A stretch of 64,000 nt of DNA from Thuidium tamariscinum (GCA_947034885.2 OX344749.2:53535682-53599681); one strand, 5' to 3'. Shown: positions 12,657-24,439, counted from the stretch's first letter. Translations and numbers: made by a program. The notes: generated by a model not told the origin, from the letters alone.

Positions 12657-14560
12657 GATCGATCGATTACCCAATTCAACAAACTCCAACTCCCACACCA
12701 AACTCAAAACCACTCAAATCCAGTGAAAAAGTAACATAACATGTATCAACCAAAACAACCACCTCACGATGCCTACGTCAATACTGCTTCAACTCCACGC
12801 CGATCGATCATCACTGTTTGAATCGAATAGCGCGCTTCGACCCGACCCTCCGACAGCCATAAAAGCGTCCAAACAACAAAAACTCAACCAAAATTCTCCT
12901 CACTTGGAAAAACTATCCGCCTACTCAAGCCGGCTAGAACGCGTACCGCGAAGCGACTAATCAGACAAACTCCAATGTGAGCCCAACTGTGAGCCTGACT
13001 GCGAGTTGATCGAATCATTCGAGAGTGGAGGCGCGGGTGGTCTATATAGCGTCTCGAGGCGCAATTACAGCAGCTCAGTAGGCCCACCGGTGATGTGGAA
13101 CCCAAGCTAGCTATGCAGCTAGGAATGGAGATACATTTAGTTGAAGAAAACGACGAATTCAGTGGAGGAGATGAAGTACTGTAAGTTACACTAAAGTTCT
13201 GTGTGAGAGCGCCTACTTGGACTGCCATTTGGCCTTATCACAGTCTATTCCTTTGGCTTGCTGGTCTGGCGGGGGGAATCGTTGCCGTATCCGCCGCGGG
13301 GCGTTGGAGCTGATTAGCCCAGTCAGGCTCCAGTCATTCAGCAGGGCGCCAGGCGCGCGAATCAGCAAGCAAACCTGCGGCGTCCCGACCAGCTCCTGAT
13401 ATTCAGGCCTTGAACTGGACGCCTCGGAAATTCTTACTTACAATTGGGCCTGTAGTTACTTATCCCACCTATTTCATTCTTTCAACTAGAGTGGTGTCCC
13501 TGCCTTTCGCCTTTAGGTCCGTACTCTAGGACTTCTTCTTCTCCTACTGCTCTGTGACACTATTTCAGCAAAATTACAATACTTTCAATTAGTGCAGGTT
13601 GAAATGAAATATTGCTCCAGTGTATCAATTTCCACAAAATCAAATCTTGCTTGTCGTGACACGAGTTTTCTAAGTAACCACTGCGGTAATTGACCCTCTC
13701 ACTAACGACAATCAATGTGGGTTTCACATACTGCATCTGATAGCCATGAACGTGACTAAAATTAAGCACAATTTCTATCCCAAATAAACTAGAATTCCTA
13801 CAAACTAATTATCATGTAAATGGTGTACCACCATGTAGAAATTGATAGGGCTCCCATGTCGCAGTGTGTGTCGCACCTTGAGCCACTGATGAAAATCGCA
13901 TTTGAGGATCATTGCAAGTAACTGTCATGGGTAGAGAATCACTTGCAAAAACCCGTTTGTTTATGAACTCACACAGAATGATTTGAGATTCGTGAGAAAC
14001 TTTCGTTATGCTTTCGCCATTTGTTTTGGGGGCATTATTGCACTTGCGAAGTAGCATCAATTGTGATCCATCCAGAGAAGGATTTCAAAACTCACTGTTC
14101 ACCCCCACCCCCGCTTCTGTCCTCACCAGGACTCGGGTACTTCGGAGAGCTTTTTACACGATTCTCGAATCATTGGTAAAGCATCGAGAGCATCATATGA
14201 GGCCGGAGAATAAGAGCATCGCCTCAATCGGACTCCTGGGATTGGTGCGAGGAATTTCATTTTGATGTGAGCTGAGCCAGGTTCCCTTACATTCCGGGGT
14301 TTGCTCAAATGAGATTGCCGAGTGAATCCTACGTGAGGCGAATTTCAGCGGCTGAGGTGGGATGGCTTCCGCTTTACCCCACCCCCGTGGAAAGGCGGCT
14401 GACGATAGCTCTTCCACTGTAGTGACTAGTGAGCACTTGAGGGTCTCTTTCTTTGTTTTCAGGAATGACCGACACCTCAGCGGCGCTGATGCAGATCACT
14501 TGAGCAGGCGATTTGGGCCAAAACCCTCCGCATGAGATAACTGAACCTAATTTTGGATAT
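12657..14560. other. bHLH upstream region and GC-richer island, no gene recognised
   Basis: To about 13,450 the sequence has promoter/5' leader character, with the TATA candidate at 13042. 13,850-14,560 is another GC-richer stretch with overlapping short open frames on both strands (14008-14265 plus; 14123-14308 and 14193-14417 minus), none with a known domain. The composition contrast with neighbouring AT-rich DNA is marked. Confidence 0.4.
13042..13049 (-). promoter_or_regulatory. Candidate TATA box for the bHLH gene
   Basis: CTATATAG lies in a GC-richer stretch about 390 bp upstream of the chosen bHLH start codon on the minus strand. A start site about 30 bp downstream would leave a 5' leader of about 350 nt without an intron. 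The motif is a palindrome, so strand assignment rests only on the neighbouring gene. Confidence 0.3.
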
Positions 14561-14599
14561 ATGGTGTATTTTCAGCACTTTGAAAATTCTTAATTTAAT

Positions 14600-15190
14600 C
14601 ATACTTCGTCCAGTATAATGCATGCCAAGAAAATTTGGACACTTCTCTTGACTCCCAACAAGACCCCCCGAAAAAAATTTCGTCGATTGAGTGATGGTAG
14701 TGAACCCTAAACCCCTAAAACTCCTTGACTATGATTTCAACAAAAACACTCCAAAAATTGCCATTTCTAGTGGAAATACCAAACCTTAGTAAAAATATTT
14801 TCTGGCACATGTAACTGGAAGATCTTGTAGTACACTTGTGTGAAAAGATGTGGATTTTTTTTTTTTTTAAATTTCTACTTTGTGGATTGCAAGATATTTG
14901 AATTTGAATTGACCAAAATTTATAGTTTCTTCATACATTGTCCAAAAAATGCATGCCAAAAAAATTTAGACATTCCTCTTGATATCCAAAAAAAAATTTA
15001 GTCAACTGAGTGATGGTAGTGGAGCTTAACTCCTAAAGTTTCCTAACTATGATTTCACCGTAAACAGCCAAAAAATTGCCATTTCTAGTGCAAATAACCA
15101 AACCTTAGTAAAAAAAACATTTTATGGCACATCTAAGTGGAGGATCTTGTAGTAAAATTATCGAGAATTTTTTTTAAATTTCTACCTTTT
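14600..15190. repeat. Direct tandem duplication, period about 332 bp
   Basis: Copies begin at 14600 and 14932, both with CATAC...GTCCA...AATGCATGCCAA. They share GAGTGATGGTAGTG, AAATTGCCATTTCTAGTG, CCAAACCTTAGTAAAAA and GATCTTGTAGTA in the same order. Divergence is visible, so the duplication is not recent. Non-coding. Confidence 0.85.
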
Positions 15191-15567
15191 GGATTTCAAG
15201 AATTGATGAAAATTCTTTTCTTGGCCCTCCACATGAAACGGGCAACTATACTTTGCAAGCTCACATTTGTATGAGAAAATGTCCAAAATGGTGGTTCTTC
15301 TTTTGATTCAATTTTCAAGTCAAGTTGGTCACATGCTTGAAAATTTTCAAATCACTTTGAATTGTACAATATATAGGAAAAAAAATTCAAGTAGAAAGAA
15401 GTAGGAAATGGTTCAAAATATTGATTGTTAAGAATTTAGTTATGAAATTAAGAAGTGTCAATCCCAATGATTGTAATGTTGTAATAAACAATCTCCATCC
15501 AATGTTTTTTTAATTTTTCAAAGTATCGAAAATGGAGTTAAATAAATGATTTCAAAGTTTATTTTAC

Positions 15568-15847
15568 ATAAGAGGTCTTCTAGCCATGTTAGGAGACTAC
15601 AAGTTCCTGGATTGTGGGAACTCGCTGAAAACTGTCCCAGTAGGTGATTTGATGTGGCATAGAGACTGCCACATCAGATAATAATATTTAATTAAAATTT
15701 TAAAAAGATATTATTGTTTGTTTGTTTTTAATTTAAATTTTTAAATTTTTTTAAAATAATTTTTTTTAATCTAACCAACAGTGGCTGGTTCACAGATTGG
15801 AGAACAAGGCTGAAACAGTCTCTTATCACCCTGAAAAAACCTCTTAT
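15568..15847. mobile_element. Foldback MITE (six-copy family)
   Basis: ATAAGAGG at 15568 faces CCTCTTAT ending at 15847. The subterminal GGAGACTACAAGTTCCTGG and an internal GATGTGGCA...TGCCACATC hairpin align with the copy at 24167. The centre is AT-rich. Confidence 0.7.
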
Positions 15848-17679
15848 GGAATCCACAATTATTGACAAACAAAAATTCCTCACAAGTCTTGACTCGTTGA
15901 TCAAAATGGACTAATTCAAAGCTTTCCACAAATGTATAAAATCTTGAAAACCAATTTCAAGTTTTTGTTTCTAAAGAAAGTTTTTTTTAAATTTGCGTGG
16001 ACTGGCTAAGTTGAGAAACAACATATTATACAATAGCTTTTTGATTATGTAGTCAAAAGTTATAAAAATTGTTGAGCCTTAAAGATATTCTTTATCAATA
16101 TGTTGGGCAAAAATTTCAAATAAAAATAACTAAATCTCTAATCACACATACCTATCCAAAATTCTATGTTTACTTGCCAAAAAATGTAGTCTGGTCCTTT
16201 AGTAGTTACATTAATTGATGCTTGAATCTTTTGGTAAAAGTTCAAAAACATTGACTAAGTGAATAGAAATTTGTTTTGTGCAAAATGTTTAGGACAAAAA
16301 AAAATAGTTGTTGATTTTTGAAGATACAATATTATTAACATTATCCTAGTTTTGTATATTTTCTTTACTTTCTTGAATTTCAAAAACTCATAGGTCTCCT
16401 TATAGAACCTCCATAAATAACAAATAATATAAGTGTCTTGTACTATGACTATGACCCATCTTCTAAGTACATGCACCGAAAATGCCTTTTGAGATGAATG
16501 ACTTTTAACCCCTAAATGACTAAAGAAACTATCTTGGGTTTCTTATAAATTTGTGCATATTCTATTAAATTCATGATTTCAAACTTTTGCAAGAGATTTA
16601 GGATGGATACTAATCATGCCAATCTACGTGTGAAACTTTATTTCTCATCATTCCAATAAATATTGCAAAAGTTAGAAATTTCTTTTATAATTTCAATGCC
16701 ATAGGGGCAAGATCAAATATATTCTAAAAGAAGTTGAATTTCATTTGTGCCGTTCTTTAAATTGACACCTACTCAAAAATGTTTGAACCATTAAATTCCA
16801 AATAATTTTGCAAAAATCATGAGCGGAGTTTTATTTTGCAAGTAATGGAAAAACATGTAAAGTTTTTCTTTGACTTCAGCATTGAAAAATTATAAATAAA
16901 TAAATAAGATTTATATTGTTTATTAGAACTCTCACCATTGAGATTTGCAATTCTCAATGTCTTGATAAAGTCTTATTAGAAATTTAGGTTTTTCTTTCAT
17001 CAAATAGCATCTTCTATTTTATCATATTTTTAAAGATGAACATGAAATTCTTTTTTGGATTAATCTTTGATATACCCTCATTCTCTTCTCTAACACATTA
17101 GCTAAATTACACAAGTTCTAGATATACATGTGTTTTTCTAAAAACATTGAAATATAAAACTTCACCTCTAGAAAAGTATGGAAAATTTTATTTTTTAAAA
17201 ATTCAACAAATTAAACTTGCCATTGGTAGGGACTTCATTCTAAAATTCTGCAAGGAAATGCTCAAACAAGTTAGTTGAAGGATCCTATAATCGAGTTTCT
17301 TAGAAAATGAATATAGATGAAGATTTAGTCTTGCTTTGGATATGAGTACATTGAAGCAATTTAGAGCCTCAAAACATGATAACATTTAAGAACTTAAGAC
17401 ATTTTAGATGGTAGTAATAAATGCTCATTCTATAGAATTGCGGCGGGGGGGGGGGAAATCATCCTTACATGCATAAAGTAATTTTCAATCAAGAATACTA
17501 CTAGCTTCTAACGGGTGTCAATCACACCCTCAGGTGACCCCCATAAGTTAGTTTGTTTTAAAAGTGACTACTAGCACAAAGGTACAATTTTCTTCCTTCC
17601 GTATACCAATAGTGTACATTTGAAGAAGTAGTCACTCTTAACCTTGAAGCGCTTTAACATCCAATTTCTTGATGATGTA
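15848..17679. other. AT-rich intergenic DNA with degenerate TTAA-family copy
   Basis: TTAACCCCTAAATGAC at about 16507 and TTAGAACTCTCACCATTGAG near 16923 correspond to the left end and middle of the TTAA/CCCC elements, suggesting a decayed copy of at least 600 bp. An 11-G run lies at 17445-17455 and a GGGTGT-N5-ACACCC hairpin near 17514. No gene seen. Confidence 0.5.
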
Positions 17680-18215
17680 CACATTCAAAGTCAAGTTTCT
17701 TTTTCATTACATCTTAGATGAAAGTTATCCTAATTTTTAGAGATACTTTATGAAGTTGTTGTCCTATCCAAGGGTTGGATTTAGTGTTTCTAGAATACAT
17801 TATTATTCTAAAATTACAATTGTGGAAGTATGTCAAGTGGTTGTCCAAGCCAAAATTGCATTCATTTGTCTCTAGTTCAAATTTGGAATTGCAAAAATGA
17901 GGTCATAGAATCAAAGAATACAAAAATTCCAAAAAATCACCATGCCAAGATAACTTCATTTCAAGTCCATTCCAACAAAATTCACTAGAAAAATGAAAAT
18001 ATTTGTTTGTTATTGGATTTAGAAGGAATTTTGAATTTTCTCTTTCAAAACTTATAGAAAAATTGGTGATAGCATTGGAGAATCTAACCACATGGATAGA
18101 ATTTAAAACTCAAACTCCACAACTTTTACTAGCATCTCAATTCCAAAATATTCTTCCAAATGGTACTTTATGATGGTTTTTCCAAAACCATCAACTTGGG
18201 AGATGAGTCAAAAAG
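17680..18215 (-). repeat. Dispersed repeat, inverted partner of 45570-46095
   Basis: About 520 bp is the reverse complement of 45570-46095 with moderate divergence. Shared blocks include TCCTAATTTTTAGAGATACTT, GAGGTCATAGAATCAAAGA and AATTGGTGATAGCATTGG. It contains no coding frame. The class of element is unknown. Confidence 0.75.
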
Positions 18216-20160
18216 GTATAATTAGAGTTTCATGACGGACCACAAACTATGTTTCAACTTCAAAAATTCATAACTAATTCCACGAAGGTCCAAACACTAT
18301 GAAACGACTTGGGTCAGATGCCAATTCCATTTCTTTATTTATGAAAATTCTTTCAAGGAGTTTAGCTTCCCACGAAAGGCAATGAGCTCTCGAAAGGTGG
18401 CTTCCAGAGCAGACTACCTCAGCGGCACAGGGTGAGTCAACTGATGGAAAGATCTCCAGAAAATGGGGATTTGGGAGAGGATTTGTGGACTTGATATCAA
18501 CTTGAAGTGGAGAATAAGAAGCATGAAATCTGGGGAGAATGACATAACTTCATTATTCCCTCCTTCCACGTGCGTGCCTACCATGGATGTTCATGAAAAT
18601 TCCTTGGCGATTATAATAATTCCATGTCATGCTCGGAGTACCAGATATGACTGCTCTCACTCGAGCGAGAAAAAACATCCTCCGGAAGAGGCTTTGATAT
18701 GATCAACTTGGATAAGGATGCCTAAATTCTAAATCTAATGGTTGCAGTGTGCCACATGCTAATTCAATGAGTATTGAAAATGAAAAACTTATCGGAGTAT
18801 TCAATTATAGGTCTTATCACTTCACACACAATGGAAAGTAGGGACACTTTGCTTATCATTTCCATTCATCACAATTTTATAATTCAATACTTGATTCATT
18901 CAAGGATCTTCTTTTTTTGAGAAAAAGAAAGAAAGAATTCCCAAAATGGAAGTAAAGATGAAGAGCATCCGTTACAAGAATATGGAGAAATACCCAAAAC
19001 AATTCAACTATCCTAGACCTAAAATAATATTTTTGTTTTGTTTTGTTTTTTTGTAAAGTTAGACCTTTTTTTAAGAAATTGGAGCAATTATATCTTAAAA
19101 ACAATCTTAGACATAATTTACAAGGACGTATAAATGTCTAATCACAATGATAAAAAAAAATGAATCTTAACAACAATGAAATACTCTATGAAAGAAGTTG
19201 TTGGCAATAGGAAAATTTGTCCACCTAAAGTCAAAAACCTCTCTCATGGAAAATAGTTTACCCCAATGTGTTCATTGCAATTGTATAATATGATTAAGTG
19301 AGAATGATTATTCTCCAGAGTTAATTGTAAAAAGGTAAAATAGTTTTCTTCTTTCATTGCCTAAAAAGGAGTTGAGAATTTCATTGTTTGTATGTTTTAG
19401 GTCCCATATGTTACAATAAATGCACAATGTCATGAAAACCATTTTAAAGTGAAAGCACCCAAAATTGTCCAAATAAGGAATTCAGCATAGTTGGAGGCAA
19501 CTTTTTCTAAAAATGATATTTTTTAGTATTAGCAAGTAAAAATCATGAAAATTAAAAAAAATTAGCTTTTTAAGATACAATATGTAATTTCTATAAATTT
19601 TCAAAGTGTGGGCCAACGAGTCGCACTAATTTTGCACCTTCTAGCATAACAATTTCATTTTTGTTTCTGTCAAAACAATGACCATTCAAGGGCTGATCAA
19701 TCGAAATGAGGCCAACCCAACCACTTAGCCAAGTGATGTCATATTCATTTCATGTGGTTAGAACACAAATGAAGGCGTAAAGATGTGTTCTATTCACACA
19801 ATCTCGACTAATAAAGCAAGCCAGGAGAGACTGGAGTCGTATGGCTGAGAGTTGCGCCTCATACTCAGTTTCATGAGGAATACAATTACTATGTAATTGC
19901 GGGTGTAGCAAAAATCTATTTTCTTTTGGCCTTTTATTACGTTTCTGTAATCTTCTATGAGACAAGTAAAATAGCCCGGGTTCGCTTCTGAGTTCATTCG
20001 ATCCTTCTTTCCTCAAAAAAGTGGCTCCCTAGACCGCTGGAACCATCCTATAGGTGTACCCTCAACTAAACTCTACTGAAATCAGTAGTGAGCCAATTAG
20101 ATATTTATATGTGTCCTTGATATGCGTCAGTCAATTAGAATCAAGCATGTGGTGAATACA
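18216..20160. other. Intergenic DNA with two GC-richer patches, no gene recognised
   Basis: The patches at about 18,360-18,710 and 19,620-20,060 have higher GC than their surroundings and short open frames (18463-18702 plus; 19750-20016 minus) without recognisable domains. The rest is AT-rich and empty. Confidence 0.45.
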
Positions 20161-21090
20161 TTAACCCCTAAAGGCCCAAGAGTCCCCTCGGGGGACTTTA
20201 AGAATTCGGGCAGGTATTTGTGACTTCAATTTTTAATGAATTTTCTTGAAATTTTTACATAAGATAGAAAAACCAATTAGCTCTGTGGGAATATTATTAT
20301 TTTTTCAATTGGTGACCAGGAGCAAAAATTATGCCATCTTAAACATAATTTTCATGTCGCCGGGCAGAAAAAAAAATCTACAAAACTTCAAAATTAAAAA
20401 ATTAATTTTTTTTTCTTATAGATTTTATTTTTGTCTACAAGTGAAGCTTTGATTCATTCCATTTGGATTAGTAATGTGAAAGTTATGAACAATCTTGTTT
20501 TTCGGGCAATCTAAGCATCATCTTGAAAAAATAACTTATAGGATTCATTTGTGAATGCAATTTTCACAATTTTTCAAAAAAAATTGTTGGACAAGGTTGA
20601 TTTTGTTTGTTAGAACAATCTCACCATTGGGATTATTGTGTTTTGATTCCATCTATGAGATATTTGCAATTTAGTTTTTCTTTCAATCTTGGACCTACAT
20701 CTACTTGACAATTTTTTAAAGAATGAAAAAAAAGTCTTTATTTTGTGAATTTTTTTTCCTAATCTCTTAGCTCAATTTCTCAATAGAAAAAAATTTAAAT
20801 TCAAGGTCCGTAGTGCAAAAAAATTACATAAATGGAGGACAAAGTCATTTGAAGTTGCAAACTAGAGTTTAAAAAAACTTTGTTTTCCAACTTTGAATGC
20901 TCATATCTTCCTATCTATACGGTCAAACTTCATGAAATTTTCACCACATGATCTTAGTTAAGTAAAGTACAAGATCCTATGGTTAGATTCTAAAATTTTA
21001 GTTTTTTTGTTCTTCATGGATGAATGGAGCAGAAATGGCAGTTTTGAGTGGTTTTGGGTTGAAAAACGGCCGTGGGCCTTTAGGGGTTAA
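20161..21090 (+). mobile_element. TTAA-flanked CCCC-terminal element, copy A (best-preserved)
   Basis: The 930 bp unit starts TTAACCCCTAAAGGCCCA and ends with its exact reverse complement, giving 14 bp terminal inverted repeats inside TTAA at both ends. A subterminal hairpin (AGTCCCC facing GGGGACT) follows the left end. The interior is AT-rich with no transposase. It aligns with copies at 507, 22454 and the fragments at 41260-42385. Confidence 0.8.
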
Positions 21091-22131
21091 GAGAACTTTA
21101 CTGATGCAATTGGGTGAGTCTACAGTCCACTGCAACGGATAGGTTCAATGAAAGGGGAGTACCGGCATTTAGTTATAAGTTAGCTGGTTGAAATTCAAAA
21201 TTTTCGAATGAAGTTCAAAGTTTCAAGAAAAAACCCGATCATTTTAGAGGAAAATAAAAGAATATTCCTTATTTTCTTAAGGCCTAGTTGAGAGTATTCT
21301 CCAAGAAACCGGTTGGTGCAAGAAAATGTAGGATTTTAGCCGGTTAAGCTAAAATTTCTTCCCAAACTGTGGACAGGTTTGGAAATGGGTGTTTCTCCCT
21401 TACAGTCGAGGCATGTCACGGATAGCATTTTGATGGTACCTCTTATTAGCATTTGGAGTTTGGAGAACACCAAATGGAAGCCAAAGGATTGCAGGTTGCT
21501 GCAACAAACATGTCTGAGTCTGCCAATCCAAAGTTAGACCCAACCCAACATTCAACGGCTATGTCCTCGGACCGTTTTGCACCCATTGTGACTTTGTGAG
21601 CAAACCAAGGGCAAATTTGTCCATGCAGTACTGGGAAGGTACGAACTTAACCTAGAGAGATCAATCATCGTGCGGAACTCAAGGCTGTGTCTACGGTGCC
21701 CCGCCCGCTGATGCAGGCTCCCAGCTCCCAATTCCACCAATCAAGCAATCACACATGAATAACAACCTAACCTAGCTTGAGCACAAATCCAAATCATCTC
21801 ATAACTTCACTTACATTGCACCGCCTTCAATCCCTCTTAATAATAAGTTCGTGACTGTTACTGTCTTATTGATCCAGTGATGGACAGTAGGTTTAGAGGA
21901 CTGTACAGTACAGCAACTTCAAACGATTCTAGGTACTTGCAGATGTTACAAATATGAAGCTTGACAACAATGGTTCAACCCCCGACCGTTCCAGGGTTTA
22001 TTAGACACAAATCCTGCATTTGGCAATGGAGTTTGATTTTCCTAAAAATTGCTTTCACTTGGCCACTAACTTACTGGGAGGTAGAAGCACCCATAACCGA
22101 TCAGTTTAGGTATTCCAGACCTGATCTGGTG
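21091..22131. other. Intergenic DNA, no gene recognised
   Basis: Moderately GC-rich in 21,400-21,760 with only short frames (for example 21552-21740 minus) and no domain. No RNA gene or clear repeat was seen. Confidence 0.4.
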
Positions 22132-22133
22132 TA

Positions 22134-22351
22134 AGGCAGAGGCACCCAATGGCGTGCCTGTACCCAATGGCATGCGTTTCTACAGCAGTCATTCATTCTA
22201 GAACAGAAATGTAGCGGGACTGTAGAGTGCTTATTGTTTTAGGTCAAAAAAATAAGCCATGTACTGCCTACCTACATTTATAGCCTGAAATCATTGTGCG
22301 CTGTAGAAACGCAGGCCATTGGTACAGGCACGCCATTGGGTGCCTCTGCCT
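22134..22351. mobile_element. 218 bp MITE with about 53 bp terminal inverted repeats and TA flanks
   Basis: AGGCAGAGGCACCCAATGGC at the left is mirrored at the right end, and the inverse match continues to TTTCTACAGC over about 53 bp with few differences. The element is bounded by TA at 22132-22133 and 22352-22353. It is non-coding and its arms are less AT-rich than the flanks. Confidence 0.85.
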
Positions 22352-22453
22352 TAGAGCAAGGCAAAGCCAATATTTTTGGGGGTGCATTGACAGAAATGAC
22401 AGGGATTGCAAATACTTTGATGGTTACTTTTATCACATGAACTGAAATTACTA

Positions 22454-23869
22454 TGAACCCCTAAAAGCCCATTGTCCTTTTAGAAGACAATGTGAAGTTT
22501 GGGTAGGTTCTGATGATTTCAATTTTTAGTGAAACTTTTTGAAACTTTCTTGCAAGATAAGAAACTGATTAGCTATGTGGAAATATATATATTTTTATTT
22601 CAATCAATGTTTGGGAGAATTTTTTTAAATCTTATAGATTACTCCCTTTGTCCCACTAAAAGCTTCCAAAACTCTTCCCCTTAAGAAATTAACTAGGTTT
22701 TTTTTTTTATCAAAGTGCCAAAAATACATGCAGTCAAGAATGAGTAATCCATCCCTTAAATCTATGCAAAATTTGGAGCTTAGGTACCATCATTTAGGCA
22801 CCCAAAATACAAGTTCAAAGTACAAAATTTGACATATTTTATAATTGTTGCTAGCTCTATCATTTTAGATGATTTAAAGGGTGGTGGATACAATAGGATT
22901 CTAATAACATGTTCCTCAATCTAAATATCCAAAAATTTAAAATAATCCACTTTATGATCAAATTTTAATAGTGCCAAAGTAGTCACTAAACAAGTTGTGA
23001 ACTCTACTATTTGAGGAAACAATTAATACAAGGTACCTCATATTGCCATTTCAAGCCAAGCTTGCAAGGCCAGTAATATATTCTGAGATTGTTTTACTTG
23101 CCCCACAAGGTGGTTCAAGACAACATTCACTAAACAATCAAAATCACAAAAAGGAGCTTTCTAGTGGGACTAAATTTTTGCTTGATTTGAAAGCTTATAG
23201 TAGGACAAAGGGAGTATATTTTTGTCTACATGTGAAGCTTTGATTAATTCCATTTGGATTAGTTGTGTGAAAGATGAACAATCTTGTTTTTTGGATAGTT
23301 TGAGCATCTTTTTGAAAAAATAACATACATAATTTATTTCAAAATGCAATTTTCACAATTTTTCAAAAAAAATTGCTTGATAAGGTAAAAATTTCTTGCT
23401 AGAATAATCTCACCATCAAGATTATTGTGTTTTGATCTCATTTTAGAGCTATTAACGATTTAGTTTTTCTTTCAATCTTGGATGTACCTCTACTTAATAA
23501 TTTTTTAAAGAATGAAAATCAAGCATTTAAAAAAAAATTCCTAGACTCTCAACTCAATTCTTCAATACAATTTTTTTTAATACAAAGTCCATAGTGCAAA
23601 AATTTCAATAGATGGCATTTAAAGTCATCTGAAATTGCAAAGTAGTATTTAAAAAAACTCTTTTTTCCAACTTTGAATGCAAATATCTTCCAATCTATAT
23701 AGTCAAACTTCATGAAATTTTTACCACATGATCTCAGACAAATAAAGTATAAGATCCTACAATTAGATTAGAAAATGCATTTTTGTTTTGTTTTCTTGAA
23801 TGAACATAGCAAAATGGTAGTTTTTAGTGTTTTTTGACCAAAAAATGGCCTTGGGCCTTTAGGGATTAA
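22454..23869 (+). mobile_element. TTAA-flanked CCCC-terminal element, copy B, split by a TA-flanked MITE
   Basis: The left end GAACCCCTAAAAGCCC has a mutated TTAA; the right end is GGGCCTTTAGGGATTAA. It aligns with copy A throughout except for the insertion at 22642-23214. The subterminal hairpin is CATTGTC facing GACAATG, different in sequence from copy A but with pairing kept. Confidence 0.75.
22642..23214. mobile_element. Stowaway-like MITE, 573 bp, nested in copy B
   Basis: CTCCCTTTGTCCCACTA... at the left faces ...TAGGACAAAGGGAG at the right, and TA flanks both ends (22640-22641 and 23215-23216). CTCCCT-type ends with TA duplication are typical of Stowaway/Tc1-mariner MITEs. Copy A carries the uninterrupted equivalent of the site (TATAGATTTTATTTTTGTCT at about 20418). 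Confidence 0.85.
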
Positions 23870-24166
23870 TTTTGAAAGACAAAAGTGTTGCAAATCCATA
23901 ACCAATGTCTAGACTCTTTCAATTCCAATCATAGAAGAACTCCTTTCCTATTCATCACTTCCCACTTTTTTACTCAGTAGTTTGGGACATGTGTTAAAAA
24001 TTTATTAGTTGAAAAGAGAAAATATGCATTCCAAACTCTAGTTGAAAATTTGTTCTAGCCTTGCTAGAAATAAATGTAGTTTAGAGATTAGAGATGGTGT
24101 ATTGATCAATTATGGGTGATTCTACCTTATATGCTCTTGGAGGTGTTTTTTGAGAGAAGACCATAA

Positions 24167-24439
24167 GCATTAGAAGAAATTTGAGGGCATTAGGAGACTG
24201 TGGGTTCCCGGACTGCGGGAACGCAGTTTCTGCCCTGTGAACTCGAATCCTACGTGGTCGAGACACTACCACGTAATTTTTTTTTTAAAATTCAAATTTT
24301 TTTTGGACTTATTTTCATATTTTAGGACCCCAAATTTTTTAAATTTTTTTTGGGTAAAAGTCGGCCTGACAGGGGTCTGCGGCATTGGGAGCCATTTCGG
24401 GAAACGGCCCTGTAATGCCCTCAGATTTCATCTAATGGC
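24167..24439. mobile_element. Foldback MITE (six-copy family)
   Basis: GCATTAGAAGAAATTTGAGG and its continuation to GGCATTA match the inverse of 24413-24439 over about 26 bp with three differences. The 10 bp GAGGGCATTA/TAATGCCCTC pair is exact. Internal TACGTGGT...ACCACGTA hairpin and GTGGGTTCCCGGACTGCGGG are GC-rich for this region. Confidence 0.75.

Noticed and set aside
24230..24275. GAACTCGAATCC-like sequence resembling a tRNA T-arm
   Set aside because: Part of a foldback MITE; no anticodon arm or acceptor stem could be found around it.
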